A stretch of DNA of 64,000 nt from Haladaptatus caseinilyticus (GCF_026248685.1 NZ_CP111041.1:186001-250000), one strand, 5' to 3'. Shown: positions 44,166-53,466, counted from the first letter of the stretch. A program made the numbers and translations. The notes: generated from the sequence alone by a model not told the origin.

Positions 44166-46136
44166 TTACGACCACTCGCTAACAGCGCGTTCACTTAGCA
44201 TCTCTCGGAAATCCTCGGTAGTCCGCTTTAGTAATTCCCCACTTGACCAATCGAGGATGACACCGTAGCGTCGGATGAGATCGAGTGTATCAAGTTCGCC
44301 CTCATTGTAGCGTTTAGCAACTATCTCGGGGTCCTCACGCAACCACTCTCTCCGGTTTTCACGGATATAGTCGCGTTTTTGTTCCGTTGCTTCTTGGTTG
44401 ATCTCGTACTCACATCGATCTGGGTCTATTTCCTCAATGACTACACCATAGTCCTTGGCTGCACGCTCAATAGACACGTAGTCATCCTCAACATCCACTA
44501 ACACATCCTGAGGACTTCGGTCAAGGGGGTCGCCAAATCCACCCCCGCCAGAGGAGGGACGAACAAATTCGTTATCCTCCTGGATGGGTATACTTGAGAA
44601 GACCGTGCCCATATCTTCGGATTCCCCATCTTTTGTGAGGGTAACACCGTGAGGGATTCCTGGAAGGCCACCGTTGATTCCCCAGGTGATCGACCGGGCA
44701 CGATCAGAGCAGTACGAGATGACACTATTGTCACATTCCAATATTTGGCCACCTTTTCTAACACCAAACCCACCACGATATTCCCCTGGGCCAGCAGAAT
44801 CAGTAACGATGGAATGTTCACTCGTCAAAAGTGGTGTGTCCCGCTCTTGACCCTCTAAGGATTGGACAGCAAGGCCAGCACCAAACACTGGCGCTGTAGC
44901 GGTAGCGCCATCTTTGCCGTCACGGCCTCCCCACCCACCAGCCATCCAATCGTACCAAGCGAACTCTTTGCCGTCTCTACCTGGCCGCTGATCTTGACCA
45001 CCGGCAAGTAGATACTCGAGGTTGAATGCACAAGCCATAGCGCGCTCCGGCAAGACCTCCGACCATAGCTCAAAGATCGCATTCATTACTTTCTCATATG
45101 CACCGGCAACTGATCCTGTGACTGGAATGGGTTCTGGAGCATTTACTACTGTTCCTTCCGGGAGTTCAGCACTGACAACTCGATACATCCCCGAGTTCAG
45201 TGGCACGTCTGGGAAAAACATCTTCGTCCCTGCGATGACTGCCGAAAAGGAAGTTCCAAATGTCGAATTCAGGAAGTTACCAACGTACTCGTCCGACCCC
45301 GAAAGATCATAATGAACTTCGTCTCCATCGATGGTCATTTCGACGTCAACAGTGACGAATCCCTCTTCCTTGTTGGGGTCGGCATCAATGTAGTCTTGAG
45401 TGTGCCAAGTGCCATCGGGCAAGTCATGAATCTGCTTGCGCATCATTCTCTCAACGTAGTCTTTCGACTCATCGAACGCGGTCATCACCGTATCGGCACC
45501 ATACTTCTCAACAAGCTCGAGGAGACGTTCTTCAGCAATCCGTGTCGCTTCGGCTTGTGCCCGCATATCGCCCATTCGATCCTCTGAGAGACGCATATTG
45601 GTCGTCAAAAGGTTCGCGACATCGTCTCGGAATTCGCCACGGTCCCAGATTTTCAGCGGTGGAATGCGCAGCCCTTCAGCAAAATGGTCGTTTGCACTAA
45701 TGTTGAACGAACCGGGAGCTGGACCACCAACATCAGCCCAGTGACCATTCGATTGGGTAACGGCGATGAGTTCACCATCGTGGAACACAGGACGCATAAT
45801 GCGAACGTCATTGATATGAGTCCCACCAAGATACGGATCGTTGACGATGTAGACGTCGCCGGGATTGATGTCTCCCTCAAAGTATTCGAGGGTTTCCTTG
45901 CAGGTGTAGTGGAGGGTGCCAACGTGGACGGCGATGTCTTGTGAACCCTGCATCACTGTATTGCCTTCTGCATCGTTCAAGCAGTTGCTGAAGTCACGAT
46001 TGTAAATTACGAACGAGTAGCAGGTTCGCTGTATCTGTTCGGCCATTCTATCAACGAGGTTCGTGAACGAACTTCGGAGTACCTCGAACGTGACTGGATC
46101 GAGGTCGATTTCCTGCTGTGGTTGTGTATCTGACAT
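44166..46136 (-). CDS. hyuB: hydantoinase/oxoprolinase B subunit (HyuB)
   Basis: 656 residues of the hydantoinase B/oxoprolinase family. Typical blocks: DPVTFEVLRSSFTNLVDRMA, IQRTCYSFVIYNRDFSNCLN, NPGDVYIVNDPYLGGTHIND, RPVFHDGELIAVTQSNGHWA, and near the C-terminus RPSSGGGGFGDPLDRSPQDV. With HyuA it forms an ATP-dependent hydrolase opening a cyclic amide (N-methylhydantoin, hydantoin, 5-oxoproline) or a carboxylase-type enzyme. It starts two bases after hyuA, so they are one operon. The exact substrate is not determined. Confidence 0.92.
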   Translation of the reverse strand: MSDTQPQQEIDLDPVTFEVLRSSFTNLVDRMAEQIQRTCYSFVIYNRDFSNCLNDAEGNTVMQGSQDIAVHVGTLHYTCKETLEYFEGDINPGDVYIVNDPYLGGTHINDVRIMRPVFHDGELIAVTQSNGHWADVGGPAPGSFNISANDHFAEGLRIPPLKIWDRGEFRDDVANLLTTNMRLSEDRMGDMRAQAEATRIAEERLLELVEKYGADTVMTAFDESKDYVERMMRKQIHDLPDGTWHTQDYIDADPNKEEGFVTVDVEMTIDGDEVHYDLSGSDEYVGNFLNSTFGTSFSAVIAGTKMFFPDVPLNSGMYRVVSAELPEGTVVNAPEPIPVTGSVAGAYEKVMNAIFELWSEVLPERAMACAFNLEYLLAGGQDQRPGRDGKEFAWYDWMAGGWGGRDGKDGATATAPVFGAGLAVQSLEGQERDTPLLTSEHSIVTDSAGPGEYRGGFGVRKGGQILECDNSVISYCSDRARSITWGINGGLPGIPHGVTLTKDGESEDMGTVFSSIPIQEDNEFVRPSSGGGGFGDPLDRSPQDVLVDVEDDYVSIERAAKDYGVVIEEIDPDRCEYEINQEATEQKRDYIRENRREWLREDPEIVAKRYNEGELDTLDLIRRYGVILDWSSGELLKRTTEDFREMLSERAVSEWS

Positions 46137-46138
46137 GG

Positions 46139-48163
46139 TTAGACGGTGATGATGATGTTTCCAGTTTCGTCGACTTCGGCTGCCATCTGAGGTGGAATCA
46201 CGACAGTTGAGTCCATCTGTTCGACAATCGCGGGACCGTCGAAGGTAGCACCTGAACCAAGTGCTGTACGGTCATAGACGGCCGTGTCTACATACTCCCC
46301 AACTTCTGTGAAGTACGCTTCACGAGTGCCCTGGCGGGCGTTAGTAGAATCATCTCGATCGATCTCTGGGAACGAAGGTTTTTCAACTACCCCTTTGCCG
46401 GTGACGTGGAGGCCATATATCTCGACGGATTGATCTTCATCAGAGTAGGCGTAGGTCTGTTCGTGCTGACGATGGAACCGCTCTCTGATGGATTCAATAC
46501 TATCGATTGGCCGTGAGCAGGTCACTTCCAACGAGCGCCATTGACCGACATACCGCATCTTTATCTCGTGTTCCATTCGCATTTGCTCATCGTCGATACC
46601 CTCCTTTGCAAGGCGGTCGTGAATCTCATTCTCCATTTTTGCAAAGGCATCCCCAATATCATCTACGACGTCCCCTGACGCGTCGGCGATGAACGTCTGT
46701 GAGAGGTCATGTTCAACATCGACTAGTAGACAGCCGAGTGCCGAATTGATCCCCGGATAGGGAGGGACAATGACCTTTGGAATGCTCATTTCTTTCGCTA
46801 CGTGGGCAGCATGCATTGGACCAGCACCACCGAAGGCAACCAATGCGAAATCCCGTGGATCATATCCTTTGCTCGTCGAAACCAGACGAACAGCATTACA
46901 CATATTAGCGACCGCGATCCGCTCAATAGAGGAAGCAGCCTCGGTGAGATCAAGCCCTAACGGATCAGCGATGTCGCGTTCAATAACCTCACGAGCGGGG
47001 TCGGCAGTGGCATCCATATCGCCACCAAGGAATTTGTCAGGATCGACCCAGCCGAGAACGACATTGGCATCGGTCGTTGTGGGCTTGTCCCCACCTCGGA
47101 GATAACAGGCAGGACCAGGATCCGCTCCTTGACTCTTCGGTCCAACGCGTAAGGATCCACCGTCGTCAATCCAGGCGATTGAGCCACCACCCGCGCCGAT
47201 AGTTTCGATGTCTGTCGACGGGAACATGATTGGATAGCCATATTCGACAGACCATTCATCAGTCATCTCAATGTTGCCTTGAAAAGTGAGCGAGACGTCG
47301 GCGCTGGTTCCACCCATGTCAAAGCCGATCGCGTTCCCGAATCCACATTGTTCGGCGATGTACTGACTCGCAATTGCGCCTGCAGTAGGCCCTGAATTAG
47401 CGATACGAGCAGCATAGTAGGCGATAGCTTCTGTTGTCATTACACCACCGCCAGAGTGCATGGCGAGGACGTCACCGTCGTAATTTCGCTCGCTGAGTTG
47501 TGTTGAGAGATCGATTAAGTACTCACGGACGACTGGAACCAACGCTGCATTGATGATCGTTGTACTGGTTCGCTCGTGTTCGAACATCTCCGGAAGAATT
47601 TCATGGGAAGTACAGACGAACGCACTGGGATATTCCTGGTCGACGATCTCAGCGACTCGTTGTTCGTGTTCGCCATTGACGTAGGCGTTGATCAACGATA
47701 CAGCGATAGTATCGATACCACGTTTCTTGAAGATACGAGTTGCCTCGCGAACTGTTTCCTCATCAAGTGGCGTAACGACGTTCCCGTCTGTATCGATGCG
47801 TTCGGAAACCTCAAGTCGGTCACGTCGCTGAACATATGGATCTGCGACATCTTCATATGCATCCCACAGCTCGTCTTTCGTCGCATCTCGAATCTCATGC
47901 ACATCACGGAACCCTTCAGTCGTGATCAACCCGATCCGAGGGAGTTCCCGTTCGATGAGAGCATTGGTACCGACCGTTGAACCATGCGAGAAAAATTCCA
48001 ATTCACCGATACCCGTTTCAACTTTTGTCAGGCCATCAATGACGCCTTCTGCCGGATTTGTCGGTGTTGATGGGGTCTTCGCTATTTCAATTTCTCCAGT
48101 TTTGTCGTCAAAGATGATAACATCTGTGAACGTACCACCAATATCGACTCCAGATCGTATCAT
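46139..48163 (-). CDS. hyuA: hydantoinase/oxoprolinase A subunit (HyuA)
   Basis: About 674 residues. The N-terminal actin-like phosphate loop IRSGVDIGGTFTDVIIFDD, GSTVGTNALIERELPRIGLI and the central IGFDMGGTSADVSL identify the ATP-binding A subunit of hydantoinase/oxoprolinase/acetone-carboxylase enzymes. VAFGGAGPMHAAHVAKEMSI is another family block. ATG 48163 gives the usual N-terminus; the frame extends 19 codons upstream across A/T-rich promoter-like sequence. It is first gene of the hyuAB operon. A winged-helix relic lies about 120 bases upstream of the start. Confidence 0.92.
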   Translation of the reverse strand: MIRSGVDIGGTFTDVIIFDDKTGEIEIAKTPSTPTNPAEGVIDGLTKVETGIGELEFFSHGSTVGTNALIERELPRIGLITTEGFRDVHEIRDATKDELWDAYEDVADPYVQRRDRLEVSERIDTDGNVVTPLDEETVREATRIFKKRGIDTIAVSLINAYVNGEHEQRVAEIVDQEYPSAFVCTSHEILPEMFEHERTSTTIINAALVPVVREYLIDLSTQLSERNYDGDVLAMHSGGGVMTTEAIAYYAARIANSGPTAGAIASQYIAEQCGFGNAIGFDMGGTSADVSLTFQGNIEMTDEWSVEYGYPIMFPSTDIETIGAGGGSIAWIDDGGSLRVGPKSQGADPGPACYLRGGDKPTTTDANVVLGWVDPDKFLGGDMDATADPAREVIERDIADPLGLDLTEAASSIERIAVANMCNAVRLVSTSKGYDPRDFALVAFGGAGPMHAAHVAKEMSIPKVIVPPYPGINSALGCLLVDVEHDLSQTFIADASGDVVDDIGDAFAKMENEIHDRLAKEGIDDEQMRMEHEIKMRYVGQWRSLEVTCSRPIDSIESIRERFHRQHEQTYAYSDEDQSVEIYGLHVTGKGVVEKPSFPEIDRDDSTNARQGTREAYFTEVGEYVDTAVYDRTALGSGATFDGPAIVEQMDSTVVIPPQMAAEVDETGNIIITV

Positions 48164-48287
48164 TGGTTCATCGAGAATAATTACATCAGATCTATATTTA
48201 GAATTTTGTTGTTTGTACATTACAAAACGGAGGATGGAATAAGCCCCATGTTGTCAGATGGCACGGAAGTAAAATCTCGATATACTA

Positions 48288-48372
48288 CTCCTCCCTTTCG
48301 CTGTGACCTCTCGGTGGGTTGCAGATACAGTTGGATAGAACGGCGGCCAGTCCATCTACAACTTGAGGACTT
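48288..48372 (+). pseudogene. winged-helix regulator relic, copy C
   Basis: The fragment encodes VTSRWVADTVG, a stop, then in a shifted frame RRPVHLQLEDF. It is the same stretch as in the relics at 43947-44090 and 50270-50360 and is the best match to the helix-turn-helix pattern. It lies between hyuA and the end of the arylsulfotransferase-like gene. Confidence 0.5.
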
Positions 48373-48379
48373 TCAATTA

Positions 48380-49675
48380 TCAATGACGTAGATATTGAAC
48401 ACCACCAATAAAAATCAAGATAAGTGAGATCAGTGACAAAGCTAACTGAGGAACACCGAACCAAAACGGTGTCGCTGGGACAATCGCTCGAAGGAGAACG
48501 AGGATCGACGAGAGGATCGGGATGTCATTCCCTGGCGTAACGATTGATGACGTATCTGAACTGTATTGCGGTCCACCGACTGCTTCGCCCACCGGGAGTC
48601 GGTCCGCTTCATACGGGATCCGTGGTGTTCTTGTACTCCATACGACTTTGCCTTTAGAATTCACCTCGACGATCCGTCTGTTTAGCGTATCGGTGATGAG
48701 CGTATTTCCATTTGGCAGTCGATCAGCGTCACGTGGCCAATTAAATTCGACGCCACTAGCACTTCCTACCGTCCAAACAGGGCGCCATTCCCCACTCTCT
48801 GTGCGATGAAGTTCAACAATTCGGTCATTGTCACTATCGGCAACGAGTACAGCACCGTTTCCTATCCACTGTGGATTGTGTTGATGATTAAGCACAGAGG
48901 GATCTCCACAGCGAACGTCGCCATCATTGTCATAATCTGCTAACTGGCCCGATCGTTCACAGCTTTCATCAGAGCTCGTTGGAGTATCCTTGTTGATTAC
49001 CTCGACAACACCTTTGCCTCGTTGAATGACCAATAATTGGTTTGTGTTCCGTACCGAAATCAGATATCGACCATCACCAATGACGTCGACATCGTTGATG
49101 TGCAGCCAGTCCGACTTTGTTGGATCACTTGGCGCGTCGTAGAATGAACGCCCATTCCATTGCCACGTGACTGCTCCATTTTTCACCGTAAAGATGCGCT
49201 CGTGTTCCATATCGGTCATCAGATATTCCCCTGACGGGAGGATCTCGACATCGTGGACTTCACTATCCTTTTTATCACGAACTGGGAAACTATATTCCGA
49301 GATGACATGGGGGGAAGATGTAGGATCAATCACACGAAATCCTGAGCGTGAACATGGAGACCCATACGGGGCACATTTCTGATAACCCCCATCCATAAAT
49401 CCTGCCAATACCGTTCCATTGCTTGTCTTCGTCACGTCGAAATAGCTACCTGCACTGGCTTCGCGCCATGTCATATTCCGCCCAGTCAAAAGATACACAC
49501 TTCCATACTCGTGCCAACCAGCCCCGCCACCTTGTGATCCCACCAAAGTTCGGCGGCTATCGCTATCACCTACGGAACCAATCTGTGGCGCAAGGGCCCC
49601 ACTGACTACGACAGTTAATACGAAAAGGATGACACCGATTGCGACGAGCCAGGTACCTTGACGGCGGTGATTCAT
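48380..49675 (-). CDS. membrane-anchored arylsulfotransferase-like beta-propeller protein
   Basis: 431 residues. An N-terminal helix (WLVAIGVILFVLTVVVSGAL) is followed by an extracellular ~330-residue domain with repeated beta-propeller blades: EVHDVEILPSGEYLMTDMEH, WLHINDVDVIGDGRYLISVR, QHNPQWIGNGAVLVADSDND, NWPRDADRLPNGNTLITDTL. A C-terminal hydrophobic pair follows. The pattern matches arylsulfotransferase/ASST-type (PQQ-like) proteins common in haloarchaea. ATG 49675 excludes a Cys/Tyr-rich upstream extension. The catalytic role is uncertain. Confidence 0.8.
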   Translation of the reverse strand: MNHRRQGTWLVAIGVILFVLTVVVSGALAPQIGSVGDSDSRRTLVGSQGGGAGWHEYGSVYLLTGRNMTWREASAGSYFDVTKTSNGTVLAGFMDGGYQKCAPYGSPCSRSGFRVIDPTSSPHVISEYSFPVRDKKDSEVHDVEILPSGEYLMTDMEHERIFTVKNGAVTWQWNGRSFYDAPSDPTKSDWLHINDVDVIGDGRYLISVRNTNQLLVIQRGKGVVEVINKDTPTSSDESCERSGQLADYDNDGDVRCGDPSVLNHQHNPQWIGNGAVLVADSDNDRIVELHRTESGEWRPVWTVGSASGVEFNWPRDADRLPNGNTLITDTLNRRIVEVNSKGKVVWSTRTPRIPYEADRLPVGEAVGGPQYSSDTSSIVTPGNDIPILSSILVLLRAIVPATPFWFGVPQLALSLISLILIFIGGVQYLRH

Positions 49676-49720
49676 TATATTTCCTACTCTGAGATGTCGC
49701 AAAGGGCTTGTGGTCCCTAA

Positions 49721-49975
49721 ATAGGAGATATAAACTCTACAGGCAATAAGCTGATACCGAGCGATCATGACGAAGACCATCGAGAGCGTATTAGTTGGGA
49801 GAGTGATTCCTCAAACCAACAGCGTAATCAGGCCGTCTATCGGGTAAGTAAGCGGATTACCGAGGAATTCCCGAAGGACATTGCTGTGTTTGCGGAGCAT
49901 CGCCCTGTCAATTTAGACAGTTCTGGAAAGATAGTTGGGATACAAGGGCGAAAACTGGGAAGAACGACCCGATAG
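49721..49975 (+). pseudogene. unrecognised coding relic without start
   Basis: An open frame without a usable start encodes an acidic/basic helical segment: SDHDEDHRERISWESDSS, QRNQAVYRVSKRITEEFPKD, IAVFAEHRPVNLD, ending at TAG 49973-49975. The composition is clearly coding-like. I read it as the remains of a small haloarchaeal protein gene truncated at its 5' end; the family is unknown. Confidence 0.4.
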
Positions 49976-50269
49976 CGGAAACAAATAAGTTCAAGATTAA
50001 TGCTTGCTTTTCAGTAGTTGGTTACTATGACTGCTCACTATGACTACAAAATGGTCAAACGTCGACCAAATGGTTCGGAATGGCAACCGATTGACGAGCG
50101 ACTGAAGCACATCTTAACCATCTTGCACGGGATGGATGGGAACTCGATCAAGCAGCAATCAATTGGGGCGGCAGTACTGATCTGTTTTTGCGCTGTCCAC
50201 GGTAACACCGTTTTAACTCTGCCAGTATACTCGTCAACTGCAATCAGTATGCAGAAGAAATGTTGACAA

Positions 50270-50360
50270 TTGCCTTTGAATAATTCGCAAATCCAAGTTT
50301 CAGCGATGACCGCTCTGTGGGTCGCAGATACGGTTGCAATGAAACGGCCGTCCATTTCTG
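50270..50360 (+). pseudogene. winged-helix regulator relic, copy B
   Basis: The fragment ALWVADTVAMKRPS corresponds to WVADTVGMKRRP of the relics at 43947-44090 and 48288-48372; the surrounding 80 bases align with copy A with scattered changes. No intact gene. The rest of the 49976-50494 interval shows nothing recognised. Confidence 0.45.
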
Positions 50361-50494
50361 TGCGTCTTAAACTAATACATGATAATAAACGTGAATTTTT
50401 ACAGACCAAAGGAGTTACCGTCTGGTTCTTTGTTTATACATTGAACGTACTAATAGTAACCCTAGGGCTTGAATTACACGGATAAAAGCGTTTA

Positions 50495-51352
50495 TTATCT
50501 TGAATTATTGAGTAGTTGCCAGTATTTGATCAAACTTGCCGCATGACCTTTGTTCTCATCAGTCTGGCGCATAGTTGCCTTGTACGCCTCATGGACAACA
50601 TTGTTGATTGGGAGCGCCGTCCCATTTCTGTGGGCAACATCGCGGGCATAGCCGATATCCTTATTCCAGATTGAGAAGCCACCCATGCCTTCGATATCTT
50701 GGCTGAAGTCGCCGGTAAAATATTGTTCCCAAATGTCCATCCCAAAAAAGTCATTAAATAGCTTGGGATCTACCCCATTGTCGCGTGCATACTCGACTAT
50801 TTCCGCATCAAGGGCATTCTGACCAGCATAGCGCATTTGCAATCCGAGTTTGAATATGGTTCCCTTGCCAATTTCACCGACACGGATATGATCATGACAA
50901 ATCACATCGAGGATGTCAACTGCCTCTTTATAGTTTTCATTAGTTCCGCCAATCATCATCTGATATCCTCTACGGGGTGCTGCACCCGTGATTGGGGCTT
51001 CGATGAATCTAGCACCGCGGTCAGCACACCGCTTTTCATACTTAATCGAGATTTCTGGGTGTGTTGTCGTCACATCGATTACTAATTTATCGTCATCTAA
51101 TACTTCGAGCAAACCGCTTTCGCTCTCCATCGTCTCTTCAACCTCCGACGAGCCAGGAACTGCGATTAGTATGACGTCAGCAACCTCTCCGACTTCATTT
51201 GGTGAAGTGACAGCTGTTGCTCCGCGATCGAGAGCATACTTAACCTGTTCGTTGTCCACATCAAACACCGTTAGCGAGTATCCCGCGCCGCATAGTCGTT
51301 CAACGAACAGTTTACCAATGTAACCGACACCGATAAGTCCAATATCACTCAT
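50495..51352 (-). CDS. 3-hydroxyisobutyrate/beta-hydroxyacid dehydrogenase family protein
   Basis: 285 residues. The N-terminal Rossmann loop GLIGVGYIGKLFVERL and acidic FDVD suggest NAD preference. The substrate block APITGAAPRRG corresponds to the family's DAPVSGG, and the catalytic lysine is K168 in GKGTIFKLGLQ. Such enzymes oxidise 3-hydroxyacids (3-hydroxyisobutyrate, tartronate semialdehyde, 6-phosphogluconate relatives). No operon partner; the ~800-base region downstream holds relics. Confidence 0.85.
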   Translation of the reverse strand: MSDIGLIGVGYIGKLFVERLCGAGYSLTVFDVDNEQVKYALDRGATAVTSPNEVGEVADVILIAVPGSSEVEETMESESGLLEVLDDDKLVIDVTTTHPEISIKYEKRCADRGARFIEAPITGAAPRRGYQMMIGGTNENYKEAVDILDVICHDHIRVGEIGKGTIFKLGLQMRYAGQNALDAEIVEYARDNGVDPKLFNDFFGMDIWEQYFTGDFSQDIEGMGGFSIWNKDIGYARDVAHRNGTALPINNVVHEAYKATMRQTDENKGHAASLIKYWQLLNNSR

Positions 51353-51407
51353 AGGATAAGTTGAATTGCTACCTGATTACTGATAAACATTGACTAAGGA
51401 ATGTCTA

Positions 51408-51452
51408 TCATTGCCGCTTTGACAAGCAAACTATCCATACAAGCACCCAGGC
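51408..51452 (-). repeat. duplicated 5' end of the DUF1931 gene
   Basis: About 45 bases match 13130-13173, which cover the start codon, the first ~11 codons (here MDSLLVKAAM) and the upstream bases of the DUF1931 gene. The rest of the gene is absent, so this is a truncated copy. It is followed at once by the HTH repeat, whose other copy also neighbours the DUF1931 gene. Confidence 0.6.
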
Positions 51453-51462
51453 AATTTATGTG

Positions 51463-51710
51463 AAAATGTTTAGTGCGTAAATGTACGCAAAGTTATCGAA
51501 TCGTTCGAATTCTATATGACAAGCGAGATCGCGGACGAACTTGGGTGTTCGCGGCGATCGGCGTATAACGTCTTCAGCCATCCTCATGAGAAGATCAATG
51601 TCGTCAAATGTTCCTTCAGAAGGGATAGCCTGTATTCGATTGACATCAGTGAACAGCTCGATATCGGAGTACTGCGGGATGTTACTTGTCATCCTTTCAG
51701 ACATCGATGA
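51463..51710 (+). pseudogene. repeat copy 2: HTH regulator fragment
   Basis: The first 110 bases match 12727-12836. From ATG 51516 the frame reads MTSEIADELGCSRRSAYNVF, a clear helix-turn-helix recognition segment of haloarchaeal winged-helix regulators. The sequence after it (64 codons in all) loses the expected pattern, and the N-terminal part of the regulator is missing. It is most likely a gene fragment. A minus-strand frame here (51456-51704) is its shadow. Confidence 0.5.
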
Positions 51711-51840
51711 AAAAGCGGAGCAAACTCGAAAATTGTGAAATTACTCTAACATACAATTTAGGAAGAGATAAAGCAGTCAATTAGTCTGAAATACTTCCAA
51801 ATTGTATATATGCACATCAGTTGACCAGCCATTGGTCAGC

Positions 51841-52644
51841 ATGACCCGAATCGAAGTTGAGGACGGGGTGGAATTGTTCGTTCAGGACTGGGGATCGGGT
51901 ACACCAATCGTGTTCGTTCATGGGTGGCCGCTGAGCCACCGGATGTTCGAATATCAGTACATTCAGCTCCCCAGGGAAGATATCCGATGTATCGGTATCG
52001 ACCTTCGTGGCTACGGGCAGTCAAGTAAACCGTGGAGTGAGTATGACTTCGACATGTTCGCTGACGATTTGAAGGCGGTTCTCGACGAACTCGATGTCGA
52101 GGATGTAACTCTCACAGGCTTTTCGATGGGCGGCGGGGTCGTCACCCGATATATGAGCCGCCATAACGAAGACCACGTGGCAAAATTGGCGCTACTTGGT
52201 GCTGCGAGTCCCGTGTTAGCCAAAAAACCGGACTTTCCGGAAGGCGTCGATGGAGCCGCATTTACGGGACTTGCCGAGGGATGCTATGAGGATCGGGCGG
52301 AGGTCAGTAGTGACTTCGGCGACTCGATGTTTCATTCTGCACCAAGTCCCGGGTTGAAAGATTGGCTCCAGAATATGAGTATGGAATCGTCGCCACAGGC
52401 CATGGCCGATTCGATCGAAGCGGTCGGCGAGATGGATCTTCGGTCCGATCTCGCGGACATCTCTGTTCCGACACTCATCTGTCACGGTGTGCACGACGAA
52501 GCCTGTCCTTTCGAGCTGACGGCAGAGAAGCTCCACGACGGAATCGAAGACACTGAGCTCGTTCGCTTCGAGGAGAGTGGTCACGCGCTCTTCTACGAGG
52601 AAAATGAGAAGCTCAACCAAGAATTGACTAAATTCAGCAAATAG
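51841..52644 (+). CDS. alpha/beta hydrolase
   Basis: 267 residues of the alpha/beta-hydrolase fold, close to non-haem chloroperoxidase/esterase types. The oxyanion-hole block is FVHGWPLSHRMF, the nucleophile elbow TGFSMGGGVV (S95), the acid in ICHGVHDEACPFE and the base in EESGHALFYEE. Cytoplasmic; no signal. ATG 51841 (MTRIEVEDGV) is chosen over a start 13 codons upstream. The substrate is unknown; lactone or ester hydrolysis is typical. Confidence 0.87.
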   Translation: MTRIEVEDGVELFVQDWGSGTPIVFVHGWPLSHRMFEYQYIQLPREDIRCIGIDLRGYGQSSKPWSEYDFDMFADDLKAVLDELDVEDVTLTGFSMGGGVVTRYMSRHNEDHVAKLALLGAASPVLAKKPDFPEGVDGAAFTGLAEGCYEDRAEVSSDFGDSMFHSAPSPGLKDWLQNMSMESSPQAMADSIEAVGEMDLRSDLADISVPTLICHGVHDEACPFELTAEKLHDGIEDTELVRFEESGHALFYEENEKLNQELTKFSK

Positions 52645-52825
52645 ACAAGGGTTGCGTCGAAATAATCATTGTCGTATTTTATCGCCTAGACCAATATTTT
52701 TGCACACATCTCTTGGAACCTAAGTTTATTAGGTAACTGAAACACAAATCATATATGTGGATTCCGAGACCTGTTCAATTTGCCTCACCGAAGCAGTGTT
52801 GCGCCACTCGCGATCGGCTCAATTT

Positions 52826-52855
52826 TGCACACGACGCTCGCGATGGATGTGTGCA
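52826..52855. repeat. spaced inverted repeat TGCACAC/GTGTGCA
   Basis: Seven-base arms separated by 16 bases in an otherwise non-coding 290-base gap. It could be an operator for the HTH gene at 52938-53225 or an element boundary; neither is proved. Confidence 0.3.
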
Positions 52856-52937
52856 GTTTCGCGAATTCGTTTCTTGCGTTCTACAACCCCCAGTTCTTAT
52901 AGAAATTTAATTAGTGATACCTCGTAAAGCGATCTGA

Positions 52938-53225
52938 CTACTCAAGAGGTTCATTATCACGAGGATCACTAATGAAGGCAAATTCACGAGTCGGCTCGTG
53001 AATGAGTTCAACGTGATTACTTGCTTTTAGGACTTCCAAGCGTTGGTAGACGCTATTTCTGCTAAATCCAGTTTCGTCGACAAGTCTTCCTTTCGTAGCA
53101 ATTCCCCATGGTTCGTCACCATTGCAACCTTGTTTTAGACAGTCGAGGATAGCTCGGTCAGTTTTTGTGAGATCGCCGGCGTCCATGATTTCAGTCGAGG
53201 TTTGTTGTGCTAACACCATATGCAT
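52938..53225 (-). CDS. HTH regulator (phiH1-repressor/MarR-like winged helix)
   Basis: 95 residues: LTKTDRAILDCLKQGCNGDE, then a winged helix IATKGRLVDETGFSRNSVYQRLEVL and the wing SNHVELIHEPTREFAFI, with an acidic tail. The domain resembles repressors found with haloarchaeal proviruses and plasmids. It faces away from the small-gene run beginning at 53395 and may regulate it. Start ATG 53225. Confidence 0.75.
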   Translation of the reverse strand: MHMVLAQQTSTEIMDAGDLTKTDRAILDCLKQGCNGDEPWGIATKGRLVDETGFSRNSVYQRLEVLKASNHVELIHEPTREFAFISDPRDNEPLE

Positions 53226-53325
53226 ACTGACATCATCTGGGCATTTAGAACTGTCTGTTTGACCATCTTGAATAGATGTGCAGCATGCACAAATATAAGT
53301 GGGTGCAGTATGTAGACGTAACTAC

Positions 53326-53380
53326 GAAGCGCGGATTGCCTTCACAGAAAGGTCGGTGCTAGAGACACCGACCGCGCTTC
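53326..53380 (+). ncRNA. two-part stem upstream of the small-gene run
   Basis: An inner hairpin GGTCGGTG-CTAGAGA-CACCGACC (53351-53373) is closed by an outer stem GAAGCGC (53326-53332) with GCGCTTC (53374-53380), leaving an 18-base bulge on the 5' side. In total 15 base pairs, all Watson-Crick, with no mismatch, ending 14 bases before a leader frame. It could be a structured 5' leader, a small RNA or a recombination/replication site. Strand is assumed from the downstream genes. Confidence 0.45.
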
Positions 53381-53394
53381 TGGGATACAGAAGC

Positions 53395-53466
53395 ATGACT
53401 AGCAAAACCCTTTCCGTAGAAAAACGCATCGACTACCAACCACTTGCTCTCGGAGGACTCCACTAA
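53395..53466 (+). CDS. 23-residue leader frame coupled to the next gene
   Basis: ATG 53395 starts a 23-codon frame (MTSKTLSVEKRIDYQPLALG, then GLH) whose TAA shares its last base with the ATG of the next gene (TAATG). A GGAGG lies about ten bases before that ATG. The same TAATG junction links other genes in this run, so the frame is probably translated and couples the operon. A product function is not implied. Confidence 0.45.
   Translation: MTSKTLSVEKRIDYQPLALGGLH

Noticed and set aside
51456-51704. An 82-codon minus-strand frame
   Set aside because: It is antisense to a sequence that clearly encodes a helix-turn-helix segment on the plus strand and whose duplicate at 12727-12836 is broken.
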